Shown here: in pieces, positions 1-11,640 of the stretch
Numbering within the stretch: the first letter of the stretch is position 1
Layout: every line of letters begins with the position of its first letter
Assembly: GCF_030272615.1 (NCBI RefSeq)
Contig: NC_081409.1
Coordinates: forward strand, 877,991,594-878,055,593
Length of the DNA: 64,000 nt
From: Cryptomeria japonica
Taxonomy: Eukaryota; Streptophyta; Pinopsida; Cupressales; Cupressaceae
Direction: 5' to 3'
Notes under the pieces: generated by a model
Seen by the model: the letters and a program-made list of their open reading frames with translations, nothing else
Databases searched by the model: none
What the model was told of the DNA's origin: nothing
Made by a program: the position numbers and the translations under genes

Positions 1-1154
1 CTTGTTAGAAGTGACCTTGTTAAAGGATTTCAAACACTCAATCATAATGTCACCTTGCTAGAGGGTTTTACAAATAAGACTATTAAGTCCACTCGGTTAA
101 GAGATTTTCTCACTTTCACAAAATAACAGTAATAAAAATCTATCTACAACTTCACATCTAAAATGCTAAAGTAGATTCTTATTTGCTCATTACAATCTAG
201 ACATAGAAATAATCTTGTCCATCTACTGGGCTTCTATACTCTGTTATTCAAACAGGTCTTCAAGCTTCTGTGCTCGGTAATCACTATGTAGCATTCTTGT
301 GCATACATTTGCCCGCATGCATTGTTTATCAACATCTCCCTATTTATAAATAATTAGCTAACCGCTTAATCTCTTTGATCACATTTCCCATGATCAATCA
401 TAGCCATCAAATCTTCAATCTTGTCAAGGTTCAATGTATCCTTTGATTTGAAAAACATTTTACCCTGCCTAGGAACTTGCATACATTTCTTGGAACTTGT
501 GCTAGGGTAATGCGGTTCAATCTATGTTGTAAATCTTCATGCCGATTTTCCTTTGCCATAGATTCATTAACAAACTTCATGCACATCATATCAATCGTTT
601 AATCATAGCCAGCTCATCAGCTTCCTTCATTAAATAATGCATGTAACCATTTAATGTATTCTGTTACAGCTCAGTTACAACTCGGTAACAACTCGATGAA
701 TACTAAACTTTACTCGGTAGACATTCTGCCTTCATTAACCGATAGCGATAAACTTAGGGTTTACCGACTAGGTTCTTTGCTCGGTAACATAGTATGGTAT
801 TAACCTTACAATTTACAACAAATGTATGATGTTAAAACAATATAAACATCATGATCTCATCATTGTCTAACTCGATAATAGTTGCCCATTGAATATCTTA
901 TTCATCCCCTTATTCATCATATTCTTTCTGTGTCTTTTACCGACATCTTTATACTCATCAAATTATACTTCTCAAGAGAGGGTAACATCATACTGAATTA
1001 GAAAATCAATTTCTTGACATCAATGACAAAATAATAATATTAAGACAGTAAACATCCTTAATCAGTTATATCCATAATCATCAACAACCTTCTCAATATC
1101 CTTATTGAAATGCCAACAATCTCCCATTGTTTGTTCTAATGCCAAATGCCAACA
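1..1154 (-). repeat. Element A 3' LTR (truncated by window)
   Basis: Matches 6171-7325 base for base apart from scattered differences. It ends at the CA before the reverse-complement polypurine tract. It contains many CTCGGTA-type motifs (for example 700-790) and no gene. Confidence 0.92.
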
Positions 1155-1610
1155 ATCTCTCCCTTTGGCATTGATGGCAAAACCAATTGATTTGACCTAA
1201 TTGATTCAGATTGTTGTGAGTTCTTTGTGAGATTGTGAAATTCTCTCTTCCTATCATCAAAATTCTGTCCCATACATTAGACTTCTCCTCTTTTCTCAGT
1301 CTTTCTTTTCTGCTTTTTTTTTTAGTCTTCTCAATCTTTTCAGGTCTTCTTCTCCAGTCTTCTCCCCCTTTGACAACAATGCCAAAGTAAAGAACTAAAA
1401 CATAATTTCTTCCTGTATGAAGTGAATTCCTGCTGTAATGTGTCAACTTAGTCTCGGTCAGAGCATTTTGTCTTCAATTCTTGTTTCCTATATTGTATCT
1501 TGCATTGTTTCCTGCACACCTTTAGAAAACATCCTAAAGTGTGTAAATCAACATCAAATCTTAAAAGATATTCGATAGAGTCATCGAATTGATGCTTTCA
1601 CCGAACTCAG
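1155..1610 (-). other. Element A 3' noncoding region with polypurine tracts
   Basis: Immediately inside the LTR the minus strand reads AAAGGGAGAGAT, the primer for plus-strand synthesis. A second purine tract of the same kind lies at about 1363-1371 (CTCCCCCTTTG on the plus strand), again next to an AATGCCAAAG context. Repeated polypurine tracts before the 3' LTR are a known Sirevirus feature. No credible coding sequence is seen; the 114-residue open frame here is basic and low in complexity. Confidence 0.6.
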
Positions 1611-3158
1611 TCAGTGAGTAGAAGATAGGGGTAGGACCCCTAAATTACTTCTGAGATACTCAAAGGTGTCCCTTGGTAGTGGCTTGGTGAAGATATCTGC
1701 TATTTGTTCCTTTGTGCTAACATACTCCAACACCACTTTCTTCTCTTGAGCTTCTTCTCTAAGATAATGATATTTGATAGAGATGTGCTTTGTCTTAGAG
1801 TGCATAATAGGATTTTTTGAAATGTTAATGGCACTAGTATTGTCACAGAATATAGTTACTAGCTCAGTAACTTTCTCATTTATACCTTCCAACAGTTGTT
1901 TGATCCATGCTATGTTGGTACAATTCAATGCTGTAGCAACGTATTCAGCTTCTGCTGTTGACTGTGAAACACATCCTTGTTTCTTGCTAAGCCAAATCAC
2001 TAGTCTTTCTCCTAAAAAGAAAGCTCCTCCACTTGTTCCCTTTTTGTCATCAATGTTGCCTTCCCAATCAGCATCAGTATACACTTTTAAATCAAAATCA
2101 TTTCCTTTCTGATATACTAAGCCATAATCTTCAGTGCCTTTCAAGTATCTGAAAATTCTTTTGATTGCAACTATACCTACTACATGTGCTATGTTTGGTT
2201 TGTTGTGAACAACATATTGTAGGTTTCCAATCATGGATTGGTAAAGTGTCTCATCAATAGATGCAGATTCAACATTCTTTGATAGTTTACAGTTGGTAGT
2301 CATAGGAGTACTTACTGGTTTTGAATCCTCCATTCCAAATTTCTTCAAGATTTCCTTTATGTACTTGGATTGAGTAATGAAAATTTCATCTTTCATTTAC
2401 AGTATTTGTAAACCTATAAAATACTTTATCTCACCGATTAATGACATCTCAAATTCTTTGCTCATTTCATTTCCAAAGTTCTTACATAAAGAGTCATTTC
2501 CACAAAATATAATATCATCAACAAATATGGTTGAGATTAGTATTCCATTTTCATCATTCTTCATGTACATATTGTTGTTCTCACTTGTCCTTATAAAACC
2601 AATCTTAATCAAATAAGAGTGCAATCTTTCATACCATGCTCTAGGTGCTTGTTTCAGACCATATAATGCTTTGTTCAATTTACATACCTGATCTTTACTC
2701 TTGTCTTCAACAAATCCTTCAGGTTGTTCAATAAAAACTTCTTCTTCTAATATTCCATTCAGAAATGCAGATTTGACATCCATTTGATATACCTTGAAGT
2801 TTTTGAAAGTAGCATATGCCAACAATGTTCTTACTCCTTCAAGTCTAGCCACAGGTGCAAAAGTTTCACCATAATCAATTCCTTCTTCTTGAGCATAACC
2901 TTTGCATATTAGTCTTGCTTTATTTTGAATGACATCACCTTTTTCATTTAGCTTGTTTATGAAAATCCACTTTGTATCGATTACATTTTTTTCCTTTGGT
3001 CTTAGGATTAGTGTCCATGTGTCATTCTTCTTGATTTTATCAATCTCTTCTATCATAGCATTTATCCAATCTTCACTCTTAAATGCCTCTTTCACTATTC
3101 TTGGTTCAAATTCAGATATTAGACATGTGTTCAGTCTCAGTTTGTTCCTTGTCATCAC
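1611..3158 (-). pseudogene. Element A reverse transcriptase and RNase H (copia pol, broken)
   Basis: Two open blocks in one frame (3158-2397 and 2396-1611) are separated by a single TAA where the family has glutamine, just after the FIGLQI motif. The first block is the copia RT: the [13 protein letters not shown] start, [39 protein letters not shown], and an intact catalytic FVDD. The second block has the RT tail and RNase H, with YTDADWEG, STAEAEY and FCDNTSAI, ending FTKPLPRDTFEYLRSNLG. Catalytic acidic residues are present in both domains, so the stop is the main lesion here. The region upstream to integrase (3159-3587) is a hinge with further stops. Confidence 0.93.
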
Positions 3159-3587
3159 TGGATCATCCTTATCTCCTATAATCTGACTTGGTGCATGATG
3201 TCTTTTGACATACTTGGCTAATACAGGCTTGGTAGGCTCTGTATGATCTTCATCATCACTCGGTAACTAGATATTCTCTTCATTTTCTTCAACAGTTTTC
3301 TCGGTAGGACTTGTCGGTTGAACATAGACAAATTCATCATAATCTTCTGGCTCTTTGGAATTTTCTTCATCATTTCTTTCTACAAATTCATCAATTTTCA
3401 CATTTGCACTTTCTACTATTTTGTTAGATGATTTGATCAGACATTTAAATGCTTTTCTTGTAGAAGAATAACCTAGAAATGTTCCTTCTTCACTTTTCTA
3501 ATCAAACTTACCATTTCTATCATCTTTGTGTACATACCATCTACTTCCAAAGATTTTAAAATAACTTACATTAGGTTTCTTGTCATT

Positions 3588-4136
3588 CTAGATTTCATAT
3601 GGTGTCTTCAAAGTACCTTTCTTCAGTTGTACTCGGTTCAGGGTGTAAACTGTTGTGCTTATTGCTTCCCTCCAAAATGTTTGTGGCACTTTCTTTTCAA
3701 TCATCAAGGTTTTGGCACAATCCACAATATATCTATTTCTTCTCTCAGCTATTCCATTTTGTTGTGGAGTTCTTGGTGCAGAGACTTGTCTTTTAATACC
3801 ATGATCATTGCAGAATAAGTTGAACTCATTAGATGTGAACTCTCCTCCTCTATCTGATCTAAGACATTTTAGTTGTCTTCCTATTTCATTTTCAACTCTT
3901 GTCTTGTACCATTTAAACATTTGAAAATCTTCTGATTTTTCTTTTAAAAACATTACCGACATCATCCTTGAATAGTCATCCACAAATAATATGAAATATT
4001 TATCACCATAATAACTTTGAACTTTCATAGGACCACAAAGATCAGTGTGCACAAGATCTAAAATTCCCTTAGAAGTGTAAGACTTACTTGTAAATCTTGA
4101 TCTTGTCATCTTACCCATCTGGCATCCTCGACACAT
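3588..4136 (-). pseudogene. Element A integrase core
   Basis: This is a copia integrase segment. It holds the CRGCQMGK end of the zinc finger, then the D-D-E catalytic core: Asp in LVHTDLCGP, Asp in LRSDRGGEFTS, and Glu in NGIAERRNR. It ends with TFWREAIST and TLNRVQ. It joins the 3' DNA ends of the element cDNA to host DNA. The frame stops at the NTPYEIW position, where a tryptophan codon appears to have become TAG. Upstream (4137-4403) the pre-integrase region continues with WLWHKKFCH but is broken by two stops. Confidence 0.92.
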
Positions 4137-4403
4137 AGCATTCTCAGGTTTTTCAAGACTCGGTAGACCTCTTACTCAGTGTTTCTTGCTTATTTTGATA
4201 AGATTATCAAAATTTACATGACAAAACTTTTTATGCCATAACCAGGTATCATCTATCTTTGCATACAGACACTTGTTCCGAGTTGAGTCAAGGTGAAATG
4301 TATTACCTTTTGTTTGTGTCCCGGTAGCAGCTAACTTTCCATGTTTGTCATGAACTTTGACAATTCCTTTCTGAAATTCTATTCTGTAACCTGTATTATT
4401 TAG

Positions 4404-5570
4404 CTATGCTACACTCAACAAATTGTATTTCAAACCTTCAACCCAATAAACATCATTGCATCTTGCATTGTCAAGAAGTGTTATAGATCCTTTACCTCTT
4501 ACTGGACATGGTGCATCATTACCAAATCTTACATAGCCTCCATCATAATCTTCTAACATAACAAACTTGTGTTTATCACCTGTCATATGATGTGAGCATC
4601 CACTATCTATGATCCAGGAATCATTAGTATTTATGTGAGATATTAGGTCTTTTTCTTCATACCTTTCTTCATATGATCCATCTTTGATAGCCACATAAAC
4701 TACTTCTTTTATATCAGTTTCATTTGATTTATCATCGTTGGATTCCTCATCGGCTATTAAGCATGTCTTTCTATCTCTTCTTCTGAAGTCACGGTGTCCT
4801 CTGTAATGATTATCTTTCTGTCTATCATCTTGGTAATCTCTCTTTTCAGTAGAATCTTTGTTAGGACAATTAGAAGCCATATGTCCTATTTTATCACAAT
4901 TGAAACATTTCAAAGGTAGTTTTCCTTTATACTTACCTTTGCCTCTCAGTAACCTTTTTGCTAATAGTGCTTCAAACTCTTCCTTCTTTCTGATTTCCTC
5001 ATATAGTTTGTGTACTTCTTCCATGTTCTTACAAAATCTTTCACTTTCTCCATTGTGATCTCCTTCAGAGTACTTATACTTTCTTTCATTATAATCATTA
5101 GATTCATCAAGATGAAAAGAACTAAATGCAGATTCAACTTTATTTACCGAAGATCCATTATTATCAAAGTTACTTAACTCAAATGCATGTAGCTTACCAA
5201 TAGTAGCATCTAAAGAAACTGGCATATTAGGTACAAACCTCAATTCAATGATTGTAGAGACTCGGATTGTATAAGCTGGTAGAAGGGTTCTTAACAACTT
5301 AGTTGTTATATCCTTTTCTTCAATAGTTTCACTTGCTCCTTTGATTTGATTGAGAATCTCCTTTAGTCTTGTACTATACTGGGTTATGTTCTCACCTTCA
5401 TTCATCCTCATAGATTCAAGTTGTCCTCTTAGACAGTCTACTTTTTCTCTTTGAACATGTTCATCACCGCCATATATAGATATGAGCTTGTCCCACATTG
5501 CCTTTGCATCATTGCAGCCTTCTAGATCATTAAACTCTAAGTCGGTCAATGCAAATGTTATTTCAATCAT
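4404..5570 (-). pseudogene. Element A gag (UBN2 type), zinc knuckle and protease start
   Basis: The 388-residue open block begins inside gag, with AMWDKLISIYGGDEHVQ followed by LRGQLESMRMNEGE, typical of copia capsid. Near residue 220 there is one complete zinc knuckle, CFNCDKIGHMASNC (CX2CX4HX4C), and then the retropepsin WIIDSGCSHHMTGD with the DSG active site intact. The block ends at NLLSVA. The true gag start is farther right, in 5571-5760, where the frame is interrupted. Gag packages the RNA and the protease cleaves the polyprotein in the virus-like particle. Confidence 0.9.
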
Positions 5571-5784
5571 TGCTTGGATATGTTCTTGCTTTGCCTTTAT
5601 TTATTCCATGGTCAATGGATAGGTGCTTGGTGTGATGAAATCATTCTCCAGTTTCTGATAGGTGCAGCTTCATCCTTTTCTACCATGTAGAGAAACTTGA
5701 TTTGTTCAGCTTTGGTGCATCCCTCTTATACATCTTTGGATCTTTGCCTCAAGTACCTTTAAACTTTTTCTTCTAGAGTCCAAA

Positions 5785-5796
5785 GCTCTGATACCA
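5785..5796 (-). other. Element A primer-binding site
   Basis: The plus strand GCTCTGATACCA is TGGTATCAGAGC on the minus strand. It complements the 3' end of initiator Met-tRNA and lies 2 bp from the 5' LTR, a perfect copia-type primer site. Confidence 0.92.
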
Positions 5797-5798
5797 AT

Positions 5799-7325
5799 TG
5801 ATAGTTCTGATACTTGAAGATAAGTATAGATGCTAGGCTAATAAGATGAGAGGGTGGGGGGGGGTGAATCATACAAACTTAATCTTCCATAAAAATATCA
5901 AATTCAACCTCGGTAACATATACTTCAGTAATATAACCAAAACTGCTAAACATGCAAAATCAAAAGCATATAAACATTATAAACCTCATAACACCAGATT
6001 TAACATGGAAACCCAAATAGGGAAAAACCACTGTGGGATTTCGGACCCACTAAGAAATATACTCTTCTAGAGTATGCTCGGTTAAAAGCAAATCCCGTTA
6101 AAGATTACAAACACATTGCTAGATGTGACCCGGTTAAGGGATTTCCCTCAGATCTGTTAGGATCTTCACCTTGTTAGAAGTGACCTTGTTAGAGGATTTC
6201 AAACACTCAATCAGAATGTCACCTTGCTAGAGGGTTTTACAAATAAGACTGTTAACTCCACTCGGTTAAGAGATTTTTTGCCACTTTCACAAAATAACAG
6301 TAATAAAAATCTATCTGCAACTTCACATCTAAAATGCTAAAGGAGATTCTTATTTTCTCAATACAATGTAGACATAGAACTAATCTTGTCCATCTACTGG
6401 GCTTCGATACTCTATTATTCAAACAAGTCTTCAAGCTTATGTGCTCGGTAATCACTATGTAGAATCCCTGTGCATACATTTGCCTGCATGCATTGTTTAT
6501 CAACAACTCCCTATTTATAAACAATTAGCTAACTGCTTAATCTCTTTGATCACATTTCCCATGATCAATCATAGCCATCAGATCTTCAATCTTGTTCAGG
6601 TTCAATGTATCCTTCAATCTGAAAAATGTTTTACCTCACCTAGGAACTTGCATACATTTCTTGGAACTTGTGCTAGGGTAATGCGTTTCAATCTGCGCTG
6701 TAATTCTTCATGCCGATTTTGCTTTGCCATAGATTCATTAACAAACTTCATGCACGACATACCAATCATTTAATCATAGCCAGCTCATCAACTTCCTTCA
6801 TTAAATAATGCATGTAACCATTTAATGTATTATGTTACAGCTCGGTTACAACTCGGTAACAACTCAGTGATTACTAAACTTTACTCGGTAGACATTCTGC
6901 CTTCATTAACCAATAGCAATAACCTTAGTCTTTACTGACTAGGTTCTTTGCTCGGGAACATATTATAGTATTAACCTTACAATTTACAACATATGTATGA
7001 TGTTAAAACAATCTAAACATCATGATCTCATCATTGTCTGACTCGGTAATAGTTGCCCATTGAATACCTTATTCATCCCCTTATTCATCATATTCTTTCT
7101 GTGTCTTTTATTGACATCTTTATACTCATCAAATCATACTTCTCAAGATATGGAAACATCATATTGAATTAGAAAATTAATTTCTTGACATCAATGACAA
7201 AATAATAATATTAAGACAGTAAACATCCTTAATCAGTTATATCCATAATAATCGACAACCTTGTCAATATCCTTATTGAAATGCCAACAATCTCCCATTG
7301 TCTGTTATAATGCCAAATGCCAACA
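5799..7325 (-). repeat. Element A 5' LTR (complete, about 1.53 kb)
   Basis: It runs from TGATAG next to the primer site to GCCAACA at 7325. Near its U5 side (plus strand 5850-5875) is the G-run followed by TGAATCA that marks every LTR family here. At 6005-6050 is the GGAAACCC...GGGAAAAACCAC box, and at 6070-6260 an array of GGTTAAGGGA/TTGTTAGAGGA short repeats. The open frames at 5846, 6252 and 6441 are LTR noise. Confidence 0.93.
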
Positions 7326-7559
7326 CAGGTTAGTTATGGTTTTTGGTACATATATGTACATGTATGTATACATGCACGTTGCAATTTATATTTAAATTTT
7401 TATTTAACTCTACTTGGATTTGATGTACATGCACGTCTAGAGAGATAGATATATTATAATTAATATTTAAATAAATTCTACTTTTGCAGGACTCCCCCTC
7501 ATATGGTCGCTCAGTTCATAGCCAACATGATCCCTGTTGATTTGCTCCATACTTTATAG
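7326..7559 (+). pseudogene. Possible splice donor, 161-nt intron and terminal exon of an unidentified gene
   Basis: Right after element A is CAG|GTTAGT, a good donor. TTTTGCAG at 7482-7489 is a good acceptor. From 7490 a short exon reads TPPHMVAQFIANMIPVDLL and closes with HTL and TAG at 7557-7559. Upstream exons would lie left of element A, outside the window. It converges on the minus-strand gene ending at 8571. I do not recognise the peptide. A chance open frame of 22 codons cannot be excluded. Confidence 0.3.
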
Positions 7560-8570
7560 CTCATTTACATTTATCTTTTTATAGACTTTCATATTATATA
7601 TATTCATGCACGTACATGGAGTTTAGACTAGATTATACTTTATACCTGGTTTGTGTTTGATCAGATTATACATGTTTGATTATATTAGATTTATACATGT
7701 TTGATCAGATTAGATTTATACATGTTTGATTATATTAGATTTATACATGTTTGATTAGATTAGATTTAAATGCATGTTTGATTAGATTGTATATTTCACA
7801 TGCATGTACAATGAAGTTTAGACTAGATTATACTTTATATCTCCGTTGTGTTTGATTAGATTATATATATTTCCACTGCATCATGTGATATGAAGTTTAT
7901 ACTAGAGATTATATATATTTCATGCACATGTACATGTGTTAGATTATATATTCCATGTGCAAATGTACATGCATGTTAGATTATATATGCACTTTATGTT
8001 TGATGGACTGGACTAGATTATATATATATCACGTGCACATGTTAGAAATACAAGTAGATATGCATTAAAATTTAAAAGAACATGTTCAAACAAAAGAGTA
8101 TGTATGAAATGAACAAACTAAACTTAATAGGTCATGTATTAAATAGTTCACATGGTATGTGAGCTTCTAGGTATGTATATTGTAGTTAAATAGTTGACAA
8201 CATGTACATGTCCTAATTACAAATGTCCTAATTCCATATTATATCAATTTTACAAATGTACATATTACATTCTAATTTAAATATGCATTTTTTAATTAAA
8301 TTATTTTAACTAGTGGTACTTACAAATTAGATTCATTTAGAATTAGATACAGTACCTTATACATACAAATTAAACATGCATTTAAAAATGTACATGTACT
8401 TGGATTAACTTTGAATACATCCTAATTTGATATAATGTATTTAAACTTAAAAAATATTTATCCTTTAGTTTCAAAACAAGTTAAGAGATCTAGAATTTAT
8501 CTTGAGTATTAATTCAATTCATGTGGGTTGAACCACATGTGTACTTTGGATTACTAAATATATATATAGT
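7560..8570. other. AT-rich spacer between two convergent gene ends
   Basis: There is no coding signal. The stretch is AT-rich and full of CATGTACATG-like palindromic words and ATATAT runs, and holds a 25-bp tandem repeat described separately. Confidence 0.6.
7658..7795. repeat. 25-bp tandem repeat, about 5 units
   Basis: The core ACATGTTTGAT recurs at 7670, 7695, 7720 and 7745, exactly 25 bp apart, with a fifth degenerate unit at 7772. Each core is followed by a TTAGATTT block. Confidence 0.85.
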
Positions 8571-9423
8571 TCATACCGCATCAAGTGGTTCAAAACACTC
8601 TTCAATAACACTTAATATTTTTTCATGATCTTCACTATCTAGTCTCCACTTTTGAGACCACCCTCGACATGGAACTGTTTGAAGAATTAGGTGAACAACA
8701 ATGACCAAGTGACTATAATGATATACCTTGTTGTCAATTTGGTATTCAGTGAAGTGAATCCCATGTTGGACAATTTTAACTTGTTTGAAATATGTCCCTT
8801 GCACTACAACTGATCCTGCATGTACATGTATATAAGAAACATGAGAAATTAAAAATTTCCACATAAATGATTTGTACATGTACATATTCAAATCAGAACT
8901 CAAACCTGTGGGAAATGACATTCCATCATTCATCTCAGATTTCGATAACTTCTTTCTCTCTTTTGTGCAACGCAATAAATAATAACTAACACCTTCTATA
9001 TTTCCATCTTCTGCTATGACAGCAAAAATATCTCCTGCAATTTGACACAAGTTAAATAAATTCTTATTTATATGTCATTTTTAAGGAAATATTTACATGT
9101 GTACATCATGTATGTACCTTTTTTAATCAATCCTGAAATATGATCGTAATCACCAGAAATCAAAGGAATGTCTTCAAAGTTTTCATCCTCATTTGAATCC
9201 TCGTATGTGTCAGAAACATCTAGTGGCACCATTTTCCATTCACTAACATATCCAAGCTCTTGGTTCTTGCAATCAACATAGTTTTCAAAAATGCATTTAG
9301 AACAAAAACATGAATAATCCCTAGTGTATAATGTCCATGGGCGATTATCTGTACTCATGACACAATGCAAAGATCTTGTCCTCTCCACGCTCTTGCATCC
9401 ATGCATTGATTTTCTATCCACAT
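8571..9423 (-). CDS. C-terminal exons 2-4 of a transposase-like 'WSDGC' family gene
   Basis: Three exons are supported by open frames and GT-AG sites: exon 2 (9423-9118), exon 3 (9034-8906) and exon 4 (8815-8571, with stop). The introns are 9547-9424, 9117-9035 and 8905-8816, all in phase 1, so every junction keeps the frame. Exon 2 carries CFCSKCIFENYVDC, a possible metal-binding cluster, and an acidic tail (DTYEDSNEDENFED). Exon 4 begins GSVVVQGTYFKQ. No stop or shift occurs in these exons, unlike exon 1. The splice model is mine and is untested. Function of this part is unknown. Confidence 0.6.
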
Positions 9424-9547
9424 CTGCAAAATGTACGTGTACAAGAATGTACATGTAGATCAAGTTGTTAAATTGAAACATTTGAACTAAGAACATTTTT
9501 TAAAAAATAAAATAAAATTAAATAAAATACTAAAATAGAACACGTAC

Positions 9548-11640
9548 CGGTTATCTCCCAAAACACTCTATATGGAATGGGTCTGTATGTTCTTGATGAT
9601 GATTCCCGAGGATAATTAGGTTACTCAAAGTGTTTCTTACACCATTCAACAATATCATGTGCATCTTCTATACATTCTCCTATGTACTTTATTTGATGCT
9701 TTCTTAGAGCATGTTTGATACAAGCTCCTGCACCATCATGTTCACTCTTTCCATGACCACTCTCAAAAAAACTCCAAACATGTGGTATTTTGTCATTTCA
9801 ATGATATCTACATAGTGCATAAAATGGCCTCGAAGATTTCAATTGTGTCACACATCCATCAGACCAAACAAAATGTTTAACTATTGTTATGCCTCTATCT
9901 TTCAAATATTCAAAAAACTTCTTAAAGCAATGTCGTACAAAAAGTTTGTCATGCTCCTTATCATCACTAATATAGAAGTGGTACTCTTTCTTAATGACAC
10001 AATTTTCAAATGTACTATCAACACCATCCAAATTCATCTGTGCATGTCGATAACACACATGCACCAAAATAATGATTTTCTTTGAAAAGTAATACTCTTA
10101 TTGAATCTCTTTTTGATGTGCAAAAGAGTAATTCTCTACGAAGTCAACTACAGATAGAATAGTTCCAAGTGGGAAAGTGTCTCTTAATCTTTTAAATTGT
10201 TTTGCTTGCCACTTGGCAAAAAATCCATGGCATATGTATGGTTTTATCAACTTACGAAAATTTTCCATAAATGTTCCAATAGGTATTTCCTCTTCTACAT
10301 AATCTAGCCTTATAGATTCCTTTCCAAATTTTGTTTCAAAATTTTTGTACTTGTAACTCTTGCAATTTACCATCTTCCTCATGTCAATATCTTCATCTCT
10401 CAAAGGCAATTTAGCCAAGTCCCTGCATGTTCCACAAATTCCTCTTATGCAATTTATTTGACCAGTTGCATTATCATCTGATTTATCACATAAGATGGAT
10501 GCTATGAATTGACTTGTTCATTTAGGAGGAGCATTTTCAAAACCATCACTATCTTCTCTAATCTTTCGAAACACCTAATAGTACAAGTCAAATTCAATGT
10601 GATAACGACAACAACAAGTTTTGAAAACTTTGTTTAACTTCACATAATATGGCCTTAACTGTTCAAACATGGTTTGTCCTGAGGGTTTGTTTTAGTAAAC
10701 AATACATACAATTCATGTTTTGTTGTGTCTATCCAATGTTTTACATGGAGATCATAATGATCAGGACCAATCCTTTGCTTGATAACATCTCTACTATTTG
10801 ATGAAGGATGAGTACTATCATTCCAAAAACTTGTCACAAAGTTCCTAACAACATCTTCAATTCTATCAGAACGAGGAGCTCTACACATAATTGCCCAATT
10901 CCCTTATGAGGTAGTATCATCCAAAATCTTTCTCCTTTTAACATATTTAGATATTGTCCTTCTACTAAAACCAAACTCAGATGACAGTGAAGAGATTTGT
11001 CTTTTTTGAGGAAATCTTTTATTTACTAAAGATGTCAACATCACTCTTCTTGAAATGGTCTTATCTAGTTTCCAAGATTTTTTATCAATGTTCACCAAAC
11101 CTTTCTTAACATTATCAACAATAGATTTTTGTAGCTGAGAAGTTTTCCTCTTTTGACTTGTTGTATCTATACCCAACAATTTCATTGGATCTATTAAGTC
11201 TTTATGAGTAAGTACAATTGATAACAATTGAGCTTTTCTAGTGTAGTATCAAGATTGTTGAAATGAGACATTATTTCTTTTCCACTTTTATTCATTGACC
11301 TCCTTTTAGTATGTCTAGGTTCTTCACTAAGACGTTTCAACTCATCCACATCCATTTCAAGTAAATGATCTAAATTTTTATAAGAAACATTTCTCTTCAC
11401 CTATTTAGCTAGATCCACAATATGCTCATCCATATCAGTGGTAGGAGGTAAGGAGATTGATCCCTCTCCTTCAAAGGTCTCCATTGGTTCAACTTGGAAA
11501 ATTTCCTCCCTATGTTCATCAACTATATTGTGTTCTTCAACAGGTTCGTTTGCCTCGACTCTTGCTTCAGAACTCCCTTCTTATCGACCCCATTCTACAC
11601 ATAATTTAAGAGTTTGTGTAAGGTTCTTGAATTAATCAGA
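9548..11640 (-). pseudogene. Exon 1 of the transposase-like 'WSDGC' family gene, broken
   Basis: On the minus strand, in order: an acidic N-terminus; a segment with RHTKRRSMNKSG; a helix-turn-helix-like stretch (ISSLSSEFGFSRRTISKYV, about 11010-10950); a FEQLRPYYVKL...CCCRYH block (about 10670-10600); GICGTCRDLAK; then HFVWSDGCVTQLKSSRPFY (about 9865-9810) and SGHGKSEHDGAGA (about 9765-9727). I know this LRP-WSDG-SHGK-DG order from unannotated proteins of many animals and plants that look transposon-derived. I cannot give a family name. At least eight lesions are seen: stops near 9628, 9798, 10098, 10523, 10573, 10901 and 11403, and frameshifts near 10680 and 11230. Confidence 0.62.

Larger units (their letters stand above)
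1..7325 (-). mobile_element. Element A: Ty1-copia (Sirevirus-like) retrotransposon, 3' LTR cut by window edge
   Basis: Read on the minus strand the order is 5' LTR (5799-7325), primer site, gag, protease, integrase, RT, RNase H, polypurine tract, 3' LTR (1-1154). Integrase before RT is the Ty1-copia order. Position 1 aligns with about 6171 of the other LTR, so roughly 370 bp of the element lie left of the window. The two LTRs differ by scattered substitutions and small indels, about 5 in the first 120 bases compared, so it is not a recent insertion. The right flank CAGGT (7326-7330) is the expected 5-bp target duplication; its partner is outside the window. The coding region has several stops, so the copy is dead. 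Confidence 0.93.

Noticed and set aside
1102-1446. 114-residue minus-strand ORF at the start of element A
   Set aside because: It spans the LTR-polypurine border and is low-complexity Lys/Arg/Glu. No copia protein lies there.
7658-7795. CRISPR-like array
   Set aside because: Direct 25-bp units with no unique spacers, AT-rich, in plant DNA: an ordinary minisatellite.
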